Counted from the stretch's first letter, positions 1 to 9,428 are shown. The stretch: DNA of 64,000 bases from an uncultured Porphyromonadaceae bacterium (GCA_905198125.1 CAJKBH010000004.1:47586-111585); one strand, 5' to 3'. Program-made: numbers and translations. The notes: a model not told the origin generated them from the letters alone.

Positions 1-2802
1 CTGCGGAGTTGCCGTGGGCTGTTGCGATTGCGCGCCTGTGGCCCATGAAGCCTGACCGCCTTCGAACCGGGTAACGCCCCACACCTTCTCCAGACTGCCG
101 CCGGCTACGGATTCCGTAAACGGATATGTATAGACTGTACCCACGGGGATGTTGTCGGTATATACGAAGTCCTCCATGTTCACGCCCGCGTCAGTCTGTG
201 CCAGGATGTAGAAGAACACGAAGTATTGACGTCCGGAGCCTTCCTCAAGCACCTGCATTTCAAACTCGCATTTCTTCAGGTCTTCGGCCAGCACGTTCTG
301 TGCCGAGCGGTCCAGAATGCAATACCTAATAGCCGAAGGATCCAAAGGATTGCCGTTTACGTCGGTCGTGGGGCTTTCCCATGTGACGCGCACCTTACCT
401 TCGGACACTTCCTCGATTTTCGGATTGATGGGTGCCGGGGCCAGACTTACTCCGAGGTGCGCGCCTGCGGCATATATCGCACCTGCGCCGTAGCGGTTGG
501 AGGCCTGGACGGTATAGGTGTACTCGCCGATGGACTGGGCTTTGTCGCGGAACTCGCACACATCGCCGGGCGTGATGCCGCCGAATGTGTGTACCGTCAC
601 GTCGTTGCGCTTAACCACTATGTCCAGCTTGTCGGTCAACGGATTGCCGTTGGTGGACACGGCCGGTGCCTTGAACGACACGGTGGCGTTCAGCGACCCA
701 TCGCGGTCCGGCACAACCTTCAGATCCGATGCCTGTCCGGGCGTGTCGCCGGCGTATGGAGCCGAAATGCTCAGATTGTCCAGATACAGGTAATACTTGT
801 CCTTGGGGCTGATGCCGTGGATGCCCAGATAGTACAGTCCGGTTTCGCGGATTATGATCTGCGCGGTGTAGCGTGTATAGGTCTTCAGCGTCACGTCCGT
901 GGGTTCCAGCACACGGATGTTCATGGCCTCCACGTCGGGCGACTTGCCTAACATCACCTCGAACCGTTCGGGAGTGTCTACCGTGCTGTGGGCGCGGGCA
1001 TCGATTGCAAAATCGTATATGTTGCCGGCTTCCAGCATTATGGGTGCCGTGATCAGCCAGTCGTCCATGTCGGCGTCGGCGTTGAACTTGCATTGCACCT
1101 TGTCGTAGTTGAAGCTCCAGGTAGCGCCGTCCTTGTTGGCATCCACCACCGTAAACGTATTGAATGCGTTGGCATTGTCAAAACCTTCCAGATACGGAGG
1201 CACGATATGACCCAGTTTCACGGCATTGCTTGTCGCGGCCTTGGAAACCAATCCGTCGCAGCTTGCCGTCACCGTATAATATATGGACTTGATCGTGGTT
1301 GGATTATCAAGAGTTTCGGTAAATGTCGGCGTCTTGATATTCTCGGCCACTACCGTTGCGTCGGGCATACGTGTCACGGTGTACGTGATGTTGCCTGCGT
1401 CCAGGTATCCCCGGTGCTCGCCTGTGGTGACGGCATCCCACGTCAATGTGGCGTTCAGGCCGGTTGCGCCGCCTATGTCAAGGGTCAGGTTCTGCGGGGC
1501 CATCGGGGTGTCCGGTCCAACCCATGTGGTATGCTTCACCTCGTCGCTCTTACCCTTGTCGTTGCTTACGGTAACGGTGAAGGCATACAGTCCCGACGCA
1601 TTGACCGAGACGGGCGCCTGCTTCGTTTCGCCGGCATTACACTTGCCGGATGCCGCCGGGGTGTCGTTGATGTTGATTTCGTATGTCAGTTCGCCGGACA
1701 GAGGCAGTCCGTCGAAAGTCAGGGTCGGCGCGGTGAAATTGACCGTGCCGGTCAACGATGCCTTGTCGAATGTGACCGACATGTCTGTCACAGCCGCTGG
1801 AGCGCCCTTGGCGATATTGGGGTATTTGATGAACATACCTCCCAACACAGCTTCGTTGGGGATGTCAAAAAGTTTCGTAGGTCTGGCGGTGGCCAGGTCG
1901 ATGGTGTACATGGCGTGGTCGCCGTCGGCGTTAGTGGCGTAGAAGAAGGTATTGGTGCGGTAGTCGATGGTACCCGAAGTAGGCCCGTCGATAGGCAGTC
2001 CGGTAGCGCCGATCACGGTAGTGGTGCCGTCTGTCAGGCTGACCGTGGCCAGATTGCCGTCGTCCAGTATGGCGTACAGGGTTCCGTCGGACGTGAAGCC
2101 GGCTCCGCTCCATCCCTTGCTGAGCTTGCAGATGGTGGTGCGGGTGAAGTTGTGGATGTCTATGATTCCAAGCTCATATTCCGTTCCGGCGGCGTTAAAG
2201 AAACATCCGTATGCCTCGTTGGTGACTGGATTGTTTGCCATAGCAGTGGCGCACAGACGCATGTCGTCCTGCTCGGGATTGTCGTTGACCGTGGGCCAAT
2301 GCTTCTCGTTGCCGTTCAGCAGGAACGAATAATACACCTTTATGCCCATGTAGTAGTCGGCAAATGAGTAGAAATAGTAGCCGTCCTGATATACGCCGCC
2401 GTTCTGGGCGAAAGGACCGTATGAGTGACGGGTAAATTCTCCTCCTGTCGAGGGAATGGAATAAAGGCCCATTGTGGTGCCCTTGTTGTCCTCCAACAGC
2501 GATGCATAAATTTCCGCTTCTGGCACAGCGACTTCGGCACGAAGCATCGGAGACTTGACGGTCTGACGCCCCTGCAATCCGAGTTCACGGACCGGAGCCA
2601 TGCCTGATTTTGCAAGCGTCCGCTTTGTCATGTAGTGTTCCACCAAGGATTTACCTCCGTTCAGCGACAGGGCCTTCCCCAGTTTCGTTCTCTCAAGGGC
2701 GTAAGCCCCGGCCAACACAGTGACTGTCAGCAATAAAACAGCCACCAATTTACCCCATCGGTTTCCGGGGAAACGGGGCATCCGGTTAGACGTTTGATTC
2801 AT
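1..2802 (-). CDS. Large secreted surface protein with Fn3-like repeats and a choice-of-anchor J domain (3' end off window)
   Basis: The minus strand is open for 934 codons from ATG at 2802 to the window edge, so the C-terminus is missing. The N-terminus (MNQTSNRMPR...) has one hydrophobic segment at about residues 17-34, read as a signal peptide or anchor. Residues 60-320 read like a beta-propeller-type region with repeated Tyr/Gly motifs (for example YAILDDGNLATVSLTDG). From about 330 there are fibronectin-III-like segments. Around 530-680 is a jelly-roll segment starting PYLEGFDNANAF and ending YYLYLDNLSIS, typical of the choice-of-anchor J family. A second such segment begins near 890 (YPFTESVAGGSLEKVWG). 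It is probably an exported or cell-surface adhesin or glycan-binding protein; substrate unknown. It stands alone, divergent from the export operon. Long plus-strand ORFs over it are shadows. Confidence 0.85.
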   Translation of the reverse strand, partial: MNQTSNRMPRFPGNRWGKLVAVLLLTVTVLAGAYALERTKLGKALSLNGGKSLVEHYMTKRTLAKSGMAPVRELGLQGRQTVKSPMLRAEVAVPEAEIYASLLEDNKGTTMGLYSIPSTGGEFTRHSYGPFAQNGGVYQDGYYFYSFADYYMGIKVYYSFLLNGNEKHWPTVNDNPEQDDMRLCATAMANNPVTNEAYGCFFNAAGTEYELGIIDIHNFTRTTICKLSKGWSGAGFTSDGTLYAILDDGNLATVSLTDGTTTVIGATGLPIDGPTSGTIDYRTNTFFYATNADGDHAMYTIDLATARPTKLFDIPNEAVLGGMFIKYPNIAKGAPAAVTDMSVTFDKASLTGTVNFTAPTLTFDGLPLSGELTYEININDTPAASGKCNAGETKQAPVSVNASGLYAFTVTVSNDKGKSDEVKHTTWVGPDTPMAPQNLTLDIGGATGLNATLTWDAVTTGEHRGYLDAGNITYTVTRMPDATVVAENIKTPTFTETLDNPTTIKSIYYTVTASCDGLVSKAATSNAVKLGHIVPPYLEGFDNANAFNTFTVVDANKDGATWSFNYDKVQCKFNADADMDDWLITAPIMLEAGNIYDFAIDARAHSTVDTPERFEVMLGKSPDVEAMNIRVLEPTDVTLKTYTRYTAQIIIRETGLYYLGIHGISPKDKYYLYLDNLSISAPYAGDTPGQASDLKVVPDRDGSLNATVSFKAPAVSTNGNPLTDKLDIVVKRNDVTVHTFGGITPGDVCEFRDKAQSIGEYTYTVQASNRYGAGAIYAAGAHLGVSLAPAPINPKIEEVSEGKVRVTWESPTTDVNGNPLDPSAIRYCILDRSAQNVLAEDLKKCEFEMQVLEEGSGRQYFVFFYILAQTDAGVNMEDFVYTDNIPVGTVYTYPFTESVAGGSLEKVWGVTRFEGGQASWATGAQSQQPTATPQ

Positions 2803-2907
2803 AGTGCTGGATTTAATTGAATGCGGGTCGGAATGTAGTGATGGCCATTCACACCGCATCCTGTTACAGAATAGATATGTTATCACAGTTTCGAAGAATC
2901 CGATGCC

Positions 2908-2939
2908 CAAAATTACATTTTATTATTAATATTTGCAAA
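2908..2939 (-). promoter_or_regulatory. Promoter of the Fn3/anchor-J surface protein gene
   Basis: Read on the minus strand, TTTG (2939-2936), a 20-nt spacer, then TAATTTTG (2915-2908). This matches the Bacteroidetes -33/-7 consensus exactly. The predicted RNA start is near 2902, giving a leader of about 100 nt. Confidence 0.7.
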
Positions 2940-3144
2940 TTTTAAGCACGAATTGTAAAATTTTGTAATAAATATATGGGAAATATATCTCAAAATGAAA
3001 CCCAAGTGCTAAAAGTTGGCGACAAAATGATAATTTTACGCATAGAAATTGCATATAAACATATACTACATTTTAGTCCCGCAAGTATGACGTGTCCGCA
3101 TACGGACACAATCGGCTATCATAATTATCTAATAATCAACAATG

Positions 3145-3177
3145 TTTGCAAAATATTATTTCAGCATGTTAGATTTG
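3145..3177 (+). promoter_or_regulatory. Promoter of the export operon
   Basis: TTTG at 3145-3148, a 21-nt spacer, then TAGATTTG at 3170-3177. The predicted start is near 3183, about 65 nt before the ATG at 3248. It would drive the MacA/MacB/TolC-like genes and perhaps the two-component genes. Confidence 0.7.
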
Positions 3178-3247
3178 CGTCAGAAAATTTGACAAAGGGC
3201 GGCCGGATTGCGGAGGGACCCGGACGTCAATAAAACTGACCGAATCT

Positions 3248-4498
3248 ATGGACAAGGAAATAGATAAATCGATACTGAGGCGCGAAAGGCGCAGGAAACA
3301 GATTATATTCGGAACCGTCGGCGTCGCCGTGGCCGGATTGGCTATATGGGGTATGTCGGGAATGGCGCCTACCATCAACAGTCGCGACATCACCATCGGC
3401 ACTGCCGACGAGGGTCCGCTGGACATCTCCATCGCGGCCAGCGGCCGAATAGTGCCGGCTTACGAGGAGATAATCAATTCGCCGGTCGAGACCCGCGTGC
3501 TGAAGGTCTACGCCCAGCCGGGCGATTCGGTCAAGGCGGGGACGCCTCTGCTGCAGCTCGACCTGGAACAGGAGGAGACTTCGCTGGGCAAGCTCCAGGA
3601 CGCGCGCACCCGCCAGCAGCAGGAACTGCGTCAGCTGGAACTCACCAACAAAACAAACATAAGCGACCTGGAAATGCAGATCAAGGTGAGCGAGATGAAC
3701 GTGAACCGTCTGCGCATCGAGGTCAACAACGAGCGTCGTCTGGACAGCATAGGCAGCGGCACGGGCGACCGTGTGCGTCAGGCGGAGACCGCTTACCACG
3801 CCGGTGTACTTGAACTGGAACAGCTTCGCACCCGCCTGCGCAACGAACGCCTGCGTACTGCAGCCGCCGAACGGGGCCAGCAACTGAACGTCACGTCGGC
3901 CGACCGCGACATCGAGATGATGGCCAAGACCCTGCAGCGGGGCAGCATCCCCTCTCCCCTTGACGGTGTGCTGACATTCATCGTAACCGACCTCGGCACA
4001 CGCATCGGTGCCGGCGAACGCGTGGCGGTGGTGTCGGACCTGAGCAGCTTCAAGGTGATGGGCGAGGTGCCCGAGGCCAGCAGCAGCAAGGTCGATGTAG
4101 GCTCCACGGTCAACGTGCGCGTCAACGGCGCACAGCTCACCGGCACCGTCACCAACATAACGCCTCAGGCCAAGCAGGGGATAGTGTCGTTCGTGGTGCG
4201 GCTGGACAATCCCCGCGACAAGCACCTACGCTCGGGAGGTCGCGCCGAGATGTATATCTCATACGGATACAAGGACAAGGTGCTGCGTGTGCCGAACGGA
4301 TCGTTCTTCAAGGGGGAAGGTGAATACAACGTCTTCGTTATGGACGGCGACAACCGGTTGGTGAAACGCCGCATCAAGACCGGCGACTCCAACCGCGAAT
4401 ACGTCGAAGTGCTCGAAGGTCTCAGGCCCGGCGACCGGATAGTGACCAACGACCTGGAGAAATACAAAAACAAATCGAAACTTAAAATCAAAAAGTAA
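3248..4498 (+). CDS. HlyD/MacA-family periplasmic adaptor (membrane fusion protein)
   Basis: 416 aa. Its role would be to bridge an inner-membrane ABC transporter and an outer-membrane TolC-like channel. Residues 1-19 are a basic cytoplasmic tail (LRRERRRKQ), and about 20-38 form the membrane anchor. Residues 60-100 hold the first half of the lipoyl/barrel-sandwich domain (AASGRIVPAYEEIINSPVE, then VYAQPGDSVKAGTPLLQLD). Residues 100-215 are a charged heptad-rich coiled-coil hairpin. The second half-lipoyl motif (IPSPLDGVLTFIV) and beta-barrel follow, and the C-terminal membrane-proximal domain contains GLRPGDRIV. It is first in an operon with the ATPase and permeases, which supports an efflux or export role. 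The substrate cannot be read from sequence. Confidence 0.92.
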   Translation: MDKEIDKSILRRERRRKQIIFGTVGVAVAGLAIWGMSGMAPTINSRDITIGTADEGPLDISIAASGRIVPAYEEIINSPVETRVLKVYAQPGDSVKAGTPLLQLDLEQEETSLGKLQDARTRQQQELRQLELTNKTNISDLEMQIKVSEMNVNRLRIEVNNERRLDSIGSGTGDRVRQAETAYHAGVLELEQLRTRLRNERLRTAAAERGQQLNVTSADRDIEMMAKTLQRGSIPSPLDGVLTFIVTDLGTRIGAGERVAVVSDLSSFKVMGEVPEASSSKVDVGSTVNVRVNGAQLTGTVTNITPQAKQGIVSFVVRLDNPRDKHLRSGGRAEMYISYGYKDKVLRVPNGSFFKGEGEYNVFVMDGDNRLVKRRIKTGDSNREYVEVLEGLRPGDRIVTNDLEKYKNKSKLKIKK

Positions 4499-4524
4499 TC
4501 CCCCATTCCCTCTCCACATTCATC

Positions 4525-4560
4525 TTAACTTTTTCAACTTTTTAAACTCCTTAAACTAAC
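4525..4560. repeat. Degenerate 9-nt-period repeat (4 units)
   Basis: Four consecutive nonamers, TTAACTTTT, TCAACTTTT, TAAACTCCT and TAAACTAAC, fill most of the gap between the adaptor and ATPase genes. The same pattern recurs at 5249-5275 (opposite orientation), 5315-5350, 40674-40709 and, with a different core, at 44015-44068. Confidence 0.75.
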
Positions 4561-4565
4561 TCAAT

Positions 4566-5240
4566 ATGCCTATAATATCCCTAAGCGGTATCGAGAAGGT
4601 CTACCGCACCAAAGAAATAGAGACCACCGCCCTTGAGAACGTGAACCTCGACGTGAACCAGGGAGAGTTCGTAAGCATCATGGGCCCCAGCGGCTGCGGC
4701 AAGTCGACGTTGCTGAACATCATCGGTCTTCTTGACAAGCCCACCAAAGGCACCGTCTCCCTGCTGGGTCAGTCCTGCGACGGACTCACCGACCGCCAGC
4801 TGTCGCATTTCCGCAACGCCAATCTCGGCTTCGTGTTTCAGAGCTTCCACCTCATTCCGTCGCTCGACGTGGCGGCCAACGTGGAACTGCCGCTAATATA
4901 CCGCAGCGGACTGAGCGCGCGTCAGCGCAAGGAACGCGTGGAGCAGGTGCTTGAGCGTCTGGAGATGACGCACCGCATACACCACCTCCCCTCACAGCTC
5001 AGCGGCGGCCAGTGCCAGCGCGTGGCCATAGCCCGCGCAATAGTCGGACAGCCTCCGATAGTCCTGGCCGATGAGCCGACCGGTAATCTGGACAGCAAGA
5101 TGGGCGCCGAGGTGATGGGACTGCTGCACCGCCTCAACAAAGAGGACGGCACCACCATCGTGATGGTGACGCACAACGAGGCCCAGGCTATGGAGACCGA
5201 CCGCATAGTCCGCTTCTTCGACGGCCGAATAATAGGATAA
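4566..5240 (+). CDS. ABC transporter ATP-binding protein (MacB/LolD type)
   Basis: 224 aa, a stand-alone nucleotide-binding domain. Walker A is GPSGCGKST at 40-48, the Q-loop is around FQSFHLIP (91-98), the ABC signature LSGGQ is at 145-149, Walker B with catalytic Glu is LADE at 167-170, the D-loop is NLDS at 174-177, and the H-loop is MVTHNE near 200. It matches the MacB/LolD/FtsE branch, which couples ATP hydrolysis to conformational work on periplasmic partners rather than classical transport. The two following FtsX-type permeases are its likely membrane partners, working with the upstream adaptor and downstream TolC-like channel. Confidence 0.95.
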   Translation: MPIISLSGIEKVYRTKEIETTALENVNLDVNQGEFVSIMGPSGCGKSTLLNIIGLLDKPTKGTVSLLGQSCDGLTDRQLSHFRNANLGFVFQSFHLIPSLDVAANVELPLIYRSGLSARQRKERVEQVLERLEMTHRIHHLPSQLSGGQCQRVAIARAIVGQPPIVLADEPTGNLDSKMGAEVMGLLHRLNKEDGTTIVMVTHNEAQAMETDRIVRFFDGRIIG

Positions 5241-5248
5241 AATCAGTT

Positions 5249-5350
5249 GATAAAGTTAACAAAGTTTATAAAGTTAAGATGATAGTGCAGTCATTCCCAA
5301 GTTTTGGCATTCTCTTAACTTACTTAACTCTTTCAACTTTCTAAACTACT
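5249..5350. repeat. Oppositely oriented 9-nt-period repeats able to fold back
   Basis: Three nonamers of the GATAAAGTT type (5249-5275) face four of the TTAACTTAC/TCAACTTTC type (5315-5350), which are approximate reverse complements. The transcript between ATPase and permease genes could form a long imperfect hairpin. No terminator-like U tract follows, so read-through is expected. Confidence 0.65.
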
Positions 5351-5356
5351 CATGCT

Positions 5357-6640
5357 ATGAAACAGAAAATACGTCAGATAATATACGACATGCGGCGTCA
5401 GCCACTGATCAGCGGCGTCACGTTCATCGCCACGGTCATGTCGGTGTTCCTGTTCATGATCGTAGCCATCACCTCGCGCGTCAAGACAGTGCCTTTCGCA
5501 CCCGAAAGCTGCCGCGACCGCCTCATGGTGGGCAGATACTTCAATATCAAAGAGCCGAACGGCAACGGCGACAACTCCGGCGGCGCGAGCTATTATGTAA
5601 TAAAGCAACTTTACGACGGACTCGAAGGCGTGGAGCAGACATCGTTCATGTCACAGGACAGCTACAACGTTCCGGTACACGGCACCGAGAACGGGACATT
5701 TCAGGCCACCGCCCGCACTGTGGATGCCGCATTCTTCAAGATTTTCGACCACGAGCTGATCGCGGGTCGCTACTTCACGGCCGCCGAGTCGGCTGCAGAT
5801 CTGCCGGTAGTGGTGATAAGCGAGAGCACCGCCCGCAAGGCATTCGGCAAGGCCGACGCCACAGGGATGCCCATAACCTTAAACCACAAGAAATATACGG
5901 TGATCGGTGTTGTCAAAGACAGTTCAGCACTTGCCACCACTGCCCACGGCGACGTGTTCTTCACTTTCGGAACTCCGGCCACGCAGGCACAATCGGATGA
6001 CATCTGGTCCATTTATTTCGGGGGTGTGGCAGCCGCGCTCTTGGTAAAGGATGGCGTGGATTTCCAAAGCATACGCGACCAGGTCAAGGCCCGGTACGCC
6101 AACCTCGACACCGAGCTGCGCCCCTTAGGATGGGAGTCGGTATATCACGAGTCACCCTACGACCAGGAGGTACTGGCCATGAACATCGTAGGCAGCAACG
6201 TCACTCCCGACACGTCAGGCGAAAGAAAGATGCGTTACGTGCTGTATGCCATCCTGCTGATAGTCCCGGCCATCAACCTGAGCAACCTGCTGCACAGCCG
6301 TATGCACAAGCGCATCACTGAGATAGGCGTACGCCGTGCGTTCGGATGCACCCGCTCGCGCATCATCACCGACATAATCTGGGAAAACTTTCTCATCACC
6401 CTGGCCGGAGGCTTAGTGGGCGTGGCCTTAGGCGTGGTCTTCGCTATGACTTACAGCGGACTGTACGAGAACATGCGGACATTCGGCACCGAAGTCACTC
6501 CGGCCATCAGCTCGGTGTTGAACTGGGGCACAATCCTGATCGCGGTGGCCGTCTGCTTTATCCTAAACATCATCAGCGCCTCGATTCCGGCATGGCAGGC
6601 ATCGCGCCTCAATCCGGTAGAAGCCATCAACAACAAATAA
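5357..6640 (+). CDS. MacB/FtsX-type ABC permease, first copy
   Basis: 427 aa. One N-terminal membrane segment (about 19-38, SGVTFIATVMSVFLFMIVA) is followed by a large periplasmic MacB-core-like domain (about 40-285), then three C-terminal membrane helices of the FtsX fold (about 288-308, 337-365, 387-412). The end, WQASRLNPVEAINNK, is the classical C-terminus of MacB/FtsX permeases. The conserved cytoplasmic loop motif ITEIGVRRAFGCTRSRI, which contacts the ATPase, is present. It sits 5 nt before the second permease gene, so the two probably form a heterodimer, unlike homodimeric MacB, which also carries its own ATPase domain. Confidence 0.92.
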   Translation: MKQKIRQIIYDMRRQPLISGVTFIATVMSVFLFMIVAITSRVKTVPFAPESCRDRLMVGRYFNIKEPNGNGDNSGGASYYVIKQLYDGLEGVEQTSFMSQDSYNVPVHGTENGTFQATARTVDAAFFKIFDHELIAGRYFTAAESAADLPVVVISESTARKAFGKADATGMPITLNHKKYTVIGVVKDSSALATTAHGDVFFTFGTPATQAQSDDIWSIYFGGVAAALLVKDGVDFQSIRDQVKARYANLDTELRPLGWESVYHESPYDQEVLAMNIVGSNVTPDTSGERKMRYVLYAILLIVPAINLSNLLHSRMHKRITEIGVRRAFGCTRSRIITDIIWENFLITLAGGLVGVALGVVFAMTYSGLYENMRTFGTEVTPAISSVLNWGTILIAVAVCFILNIISASIPAWQASRLNPVEAINNK

Positions 6641-6645
6641 AAACT

Positions 6646-7893
6646 ATGAAACGTAAACTCTTGACACAGATGCTCCGCGAGTGGAAAGCAAACGTATGGC
6701 TTATTCTGGAGCTGGTGATAGTGGTTCTGATACTTCAGTACCTCCTCGGAACATTGTACGCGTTGTACAGGCAGCACAGTTATGCCGGCGGTCAGAAACT
6801 TGAAGACGTATATTTTGCCGATTTCGGTATTCTTCAAAAGGATAGCGAAGGATACGTGGAATGGGACAGCATCCATACCTGGCAGTCGGACCTGGACCTG
6901 CTGATGACGCAACTGCGGGGCAATCAATATGTGGAAGTGGCGGCAGTCGGTGGATTCAACTCGTTGCCCTACAACTATAACTTTATGGGCAACCGGTATT
7001 ATTACAAGACTCCCGACGGCAAAAAGAGTCATGAATTCACCGTCAACGTGCGCAATATGTCGCCCGAAATGATGGAAGTGCTGCAGATGCACGGACTGAA
7101 GGGCGAGACACCCAAGCAACTGGCCGACATACTGCGCCGTGGCGAGATAATATTAGGAGAGGCCGAGGAACCGGAATCGCCCGACGATCCCAAGGCACTT
7201 GACGCCGTTGGCAACGAGGCGTTTTCGGTGGTCGACTCATTGACATCCTGGCATGTGGGAGCCGCCTCCACCGGAATGAGGCGCAACGATTACGAGGAAT
7301 TGTGGCACAAGACCGTGTACGCTCCTATTAACGATGAACAGTCGAGCATGATTGCTGTCCGCGTAAAGCCCGGAACCGGAAACAGATTCCTGGAGTCACT
7401 CACCGACAAGGACCGTCAGGCAGGCAATGTCTATCTTTCCAATATGGAGTCCGTCAGCAACATGCGCGACAGGGTGCATCTGGACATCAACCAGGCCATA
7501 CGTAATTTCGTGATCTGCTCGCTGTTCATAATGCTGGTGATATTCTTAGGCTTCTTAGGCACATTCTGGTTCCGTACGCAGCAGCGCGTGTCGGAGATAG
7601 CCATACGCAAGGTGAACGGCGCCACCAACGGCGACATCTACGCCCGCTTCTTCAGCGAGGGCCTGATCATGCTGGCCATGGCAGCCGCAATAAGCGTTCC
7701 GCTCGCGTTCTGGCTGTTCAAGGAGGAATCGCTCAGGGCTACTTTAAGCCTGCTTGAACTTGACAACACGATGTTGGCCGGAGGCGCCATAGCCACGATA
7801 CTGGTCTTAGGCATTACCATCGTATGCAGCATCTATGCGCCGGCGCGCCGCGCCACCCGCATCGACCCTGCGGCGGCTCTCAAAGACATGTAA
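6646..7893 (+). CDS. MacB/FtsX-type ABC permease, second copy
   Basis: 415 aa from ATG 6646, chosen because it lies 5 nt after the previous stop and gives MKRKLLTQMLREWKANVWL, a typical N-terminus. A longer in-frame extension would run inside the first permease gene and is rejected. It has the same layout as its neighbour: N-terminal helix (about 16-38), periplasmic domain, then three C-terminal helices with the coupling motif VSEIAIRKVNGATNGDI and the terminal ARRATRIDPAAALKDM. It diverges clearly from copy one, so this is an old duplication. The following TolC-like gene begins 1 nt after its stop. Confidence 0.92.
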   Translation: MKRKLLTQMLREWKANVWLILELVIVVLILQYLLGTLYALYRQHSYAGGQKLEDVYFADFGILQKDSEGYVEWDSIHTWQSDLDLLMTQLRGNQYVEVAAVGGFNSLPYNYNFMGNRYYYKTPDGKKSHEFTVNVRNMSPEMMEVLQMHGLKGETPKQLADILRRGEIILGEAEEPESPDDPKALDAVGNEAFSVVDSLTSWHVGAASTGMRRNDYEELWHKTVYAPINDEQSSMIAVRVKPGTGNRFLESLTDKDRQAGNVYLSNMESVSNMRDRVHLDINQAIRNFVICSLFIMLVIFLGFLGTFWFRTQQRVSEIAIRKVNGATNGDIYARFFSEGLIMLAMAAAISVPLAFWLFKEESLRATLSLLELDNTMLAGGAIATILVLGITIVCSIYAPARRATRIDPAAALKDM

Positions 7894-7894
7894 G

Positions 7895-9382
7895 ATGCAG
7901 TCACATAAGTTTTTCATACCTATAATAGCAGGAATGCTTGCGCTCGTCCCCTGCCCCGCCAAGGGTGAGCGCGAGCTGACCCTGACGCTCGACGACGCCA
8001 TAGCCATGGCGCGCGTGCAGAGCGTGGATGCCGCCGTGGCCCTCGACGAACTGAAGACCGCCTACTGGCAGTGGCGCAGCTATCGCGCCGACCGGCTGCC
8101 TGAAATTACGATCGGAGGCAAACTTCCGTCGTACAACGACCGCTACACGTCGTACATGAACGAGGCGGGAGAGTACAGCTTCGTGCGCACCCACAACCTC
8201 GACGCCACGGCTACGCTATCCGTCAACCAGAACATACCCTTCACGGGCGGCAAGATCAGCCTCAGCACCTCGCTGGACTATATGCGGCAGTTCGAGGACG
8301 GCGGCTCCGACCGGTTCCTGACCGTGCCCGTGGCGCTGACCCTGCAGCAGCCGGTGTTCGGCGTCAACACCTTCAAATGGGACAACCGCATAGAGCCGGT
8401 CCGCTTCTCCGAAGCCAAGGCGGCGTTCCTGAGCGCTACGGAAAACGTGGCGCTGGCCACCGTCAACCATTTCTTCACGCTGGTGATGAGCCGCGAGAAC
8501 GTGGCCATAGCCGAACAGAACCTGGCCAACGCTAACAAGCTGTACAGCGTGGCGGTGGAAAAGCGCGAGATGGGGCAGATCAGCGAGAACGACCTGCGTC
8601 AGATGGAGCTGAACGTATTGGACGCCCAGTCCGACCTGACCGACTGCAAGAGCACGCTGAAAAGCGACATGTTCACGCTCCGCTCGTTCCTTGATCTTGG
8701 CGAGGACGTAGAGATAGTTCCCGTCGTACCCGACAAGGTGCCGGAAGCAGATGTCACTTACGACGATGCGCTGACACGGGCATTAGACAACAATAAGTTC
8801 GCGCAAAACATACGGCGCCGTCAGCTTGAGGCCGACTACGAGGTGGCCAAGGCCAAGGGCGACATGCGCCAGATCAATCTGTATGCCCAGGTGGGCATCA
8901 CGGGCACTGACCGCAAATTCACGGACGCGTATTCGCGGGTGCGCAGCAACCAGCTGATAGAGATAGGTTTCGAGATTCCGTTGCTGGACTGGGGCAAGCG
9001 GCTTGGCAAGGTGAAGGTGGCCGAAAGCAACCGGCGCGTCACCGAAAGCCGCCTGCGCCAGGAATCGCTCGACTTCCACCAGCAGCTGTTCGTATTGGTG
9101 GAGCGCTTCGGCAACCAGCAGCAGCAATTGTCCATCGCCACGCGCGCCAACGAGATTGCCGACCAGCGGTACCGCACCAATTTCGAGACTTTCCTTATCG
9201 GCAAGATCTCCACCCTGGACCTCAACGACTCGCAGTCCAAGAAGGACGAGAGCAAACGCCGCTACATCAACGAGCTGTACAAGTTCTGGAACTACTGGTA
9301 CCAGCTCCGGTCGCTCACCCTCTACGACTATGAACACGACGGCGACATAAACGCCGACATCGACAAGCTGTGCAAGATGTAA
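7895..9382 (+). CDS. TolC-like outer membrane efflux protein (OEP family)
   Basis: 495 aa from ATG 7895, which immediately follows the permease stop and gives a signal peptide (MQSHKFFIPIIAGMLALVPC...). The sequence could be cut after the AKG region or lipidated at Cys20. Two OEP-type repeats of long amphipathic helices follow: about 27-240 and 255-470, with motifs LTLDDAIAMA at the start and IGFEIPLLDWGKRLGKVKVAE in the second half, both classical for the family. It would form the trimeric outer-membrane and periplasmic tunnel completing the tripartite pump encoded just upstream. It is last of the transport genes, 58 nt before the response regulator gene. Confidence 0.93.
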   Translation: MQSHKFFIPIIAGMLALVPCPAKGERELTLTLDDAIAMARVQSVDAAVALDELKTAYWQWRSYRADRLPEITIGGKLPSYNDRYTSYMNEAGEYSFVRTHNLDATATLSVNQNIPFTGGKISLSTSLDYMRQFEDGGSDRFLTVPVALTLQQPVFGVNTFKWDNRIEPVRFSEAKAAFLSATENVALATVNHFFTLVMSRENVAIAEQNLANANKLYSVAVEKREMGQISENDLRQMELNVLDAQSDLTDCKSTLKSDMFTLRSFLDLGEDVEIVPVVPDKVPEADVTYDDALTRALDNNKFAQNIRRRQLEADYEVAKAKGDMRQINLYAQVGITGTDRKFTDAYSRVRSNQLIEIGFEIPLLDWGKRLGKVKVAESNRRVTESRLRQESLDFHQQLFVLVERFGNQQQQLSIATRANEIADQRYRTNFETFLIGKISTLDLNDSQSKKDESKRRYINELYKFWNYWYQLRSLTLYDYEHDGDINADIDKLCKM

Positions 9383-9428
9383 GGTCAAGTTTCAAGAGGC
9401 AAACAGATTAATTATCTTAATTTTTTAC

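Larger units (their letters stand above)
2803..3247. other. Divergent intergenic region
   Basis: This AT-rich gap separates two divergent genes. It holds one consensus Bacteroidetes promoter for each side (listed separately). I see no RNA gene. A short open frame at 2976-3233 overlaps the rightward promoter and has no protein-like features, so I do not call it. Confidence 0.7.

Noticed and set aside
988..2367. Long plus-strand open frame (459 codons)
   Set aside because: The minus strand is open throughout and encodes a coherent Fn3/anchor-J protein; the plus frame is a GC-driven shadow.
2976..3233. 85-codon open frame in the divergent gap
   Set aside because: It covers the consensus promoter of the export operon and shows no protein features.
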